Positions 4,964-5,479 of a stretch of DNA of 5,479 nucleotides are shown here, piece by piece. A program made the position numbers and the translations under genes. The stretch is from Terriglobia bacterium (GTDB taxonomy: Bacteria > Acidobacteriota > Terriglobia > UBA7540). A model generated the notes under the pieces. That model was not told where the DNA came from. It worked only from the letters and a program-made list of their open reading frames with translations, and searched no databases. Numbering within the stretch: position 1 is the first letter of the stretch; each line of letters begins with the position of its first letter. The stretch is taken from contig JASHTZ010000257.1 in NCBI GenBank assembly GCA_030040295.1, forward strand, positions 1-5,479. Reading direction: 5' to 3'.

Positions 4964-5479
4964 TTACGAGAAGCGGAGGCGGATGGAAGTGGTTTCACCT
5001 GCGGGCAAATGGAAGCGTGCAAGGCCGGGGTTTGCGGTGGAACTCTTGACGGCTTCGAGCTGCAAGGTCTCGCGCTTATCCACCACCAATTCCCCTTCGC
5101 AGCCCGAAGGCAGTTTCAGCGTAACCTCGCGGCTCCCTATTTTCCCTTTGCCGCTGAACTCGATAGGGCCTTGGACGGAATTCACGGTCAGCTCGAGTAA
5201 TTCGAGATCCGCCAATTGCGGGCGAATCTCACAGCGATTGAATCCGGGAACGAGAGGGTTTATTCCCGCCAGGCTCATGGTGGTGACGTAGAGTGGAGCC
5301 ACGGGGCAATGGCTCCACTCATCGGTAGAATCCGGCTGGGCGTGCCAATGTTCCTGAAGGGTATTGTTCAACTTCACTGATTCCATGGTGGCCCAGCGCT
5401 CGCGAAAATCCTTGACGATGACGTCGGCGCGGCCGCCTTTGCCCAGTGCCCACAGCCGCCAACCGGCGTTGGCCGGATA
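4964..5479 (-). CDS. Probable alpha-L-rhamnosidase (GH78-like), C-terminal part; 5' end off window
   Basis: Reading leftward, the frame is open from the right edge to TAA at 4964-4966, giving 171 visible residues. An ATG at 5384-5386 is internal, because protein-like sequence (GWRLWALGKGGRADVIVKDFRERWATME) continues upstream. The segment LQEHWHAQPDSTDEWSHCPVAPLYVTTMSLAGINPLVPGF matches the end of an (alpha/alpha)6-barrel glycosidase as in GH78, where a histidine-bearing loop precedes a helix and the GI-P-PGF motif. The rest, including GPIEFSGKGKIGSREVTLKLPSGCEGELVV, is the C-terminal beta-sandwich. GH78 enzymes release terminal L-rhamnose from plant polysaccharides and glycosides. The catalytic acids and any signal peptide lie outside the window, so location and activity cannot be judged. 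A related six-hairpin glycosidase family is the main alternative. The gene converges on the cyclase gene and seems functionally unrelated to it. Confidence 0.72.
   Translation of the reverse strand, partial: YPANAGWRLWALGKGGRADVIVKDFRERWATMESVKLNNTLQEHWHAQPDSTDEWSHCPVAPLYVTTMSLAGINPLVPGFNRCEIRPQLADLELLELTVNSVQGPIEFSGKGKIGSREVTLKLPSGCEGELVVDKRETLQLEAVKSSTANPGLARFHLPAGETTSIRLRFS

Noticed and set aside
1..5479. CRISPR array, tRNA or rRNA gene, insertion sequence or prophage
   Set aside because: I saw no regularly spaced repeats, tRNA-like cloverleaf, transposase motifs, terminal inverted repeats with target duplications, or phage genes.

Overview
This window is typical bacterial chromosome: moderately GC-rich, densely coding, with Shine-Dalgarno-led genes. 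A zinc-type HemB, a soluble GGDEF-PilZ protein and a plant-polysaccharide glycosidase together would suit a soil or sediment heterotroph such as an Acidobacteriota-like lineage. That placement is an inference from gene content only; no phylogenetic marker is present.

Layout. (1) Positions 1-2973 hold three same-strand genes that look like one transcription unit. They are the C-terminal part of an ANL-superfamily acyl/aryl-CoA ligase (cut by the left edge), a HemB-like porphobilinogen synthase starting 17 bp later, and a UbiD-family (prenyl-FMN type) decarboxylase starting 59 bp after that. (2) Positions 2974-3218 are a non-coding leader with small dyads and a weak promoter candidate. (3) Positions 3219-4448 encode a soluble diguanylate cyclase with an intact GGDEF site, an intact RxxD inhibitory site and a C-terminal PilZ c-di-GMP receptor domain. 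(4) Positions 4449-4963 have no convincing gene. This stretch is partly AT-rich and holds several inverted repeats, a promoter-like TTGACT and one weak small ORF. (5) Positions 4964-5479, minus strand, are the C-terminal end of a probable alpha-L-rhamnosidase (GH78-like), cut by the right edge and convergent with the cyclase gene.

How the genes may work together. The ligase would activate a carboxylic acid, HemB normally condenses two 5-aminolevulinates into a pyrrole, and UbiD enzymes decarboxylate aromatic, heteroaromatic or unsaturated acids. The HemB keeps its zinc cysteines and both catalytic lysines. However, its A-side substrate pocket is altered: the usual APSDMMDG segment reads APAAMLDG, and the conserved arginine region after the first lysine carries an insertion and a changed sequence. 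The UbiD protein has Asp in place of the usual first active-site Glu and lacks the normal C-terminal domain. The trio is therefore either slightly degenerate housekeeping tetrapyrrole and quinone genes, or a small accessory pathway built from divergent paralogues. The second reading is the most interesting possibility here, but it is unproven.
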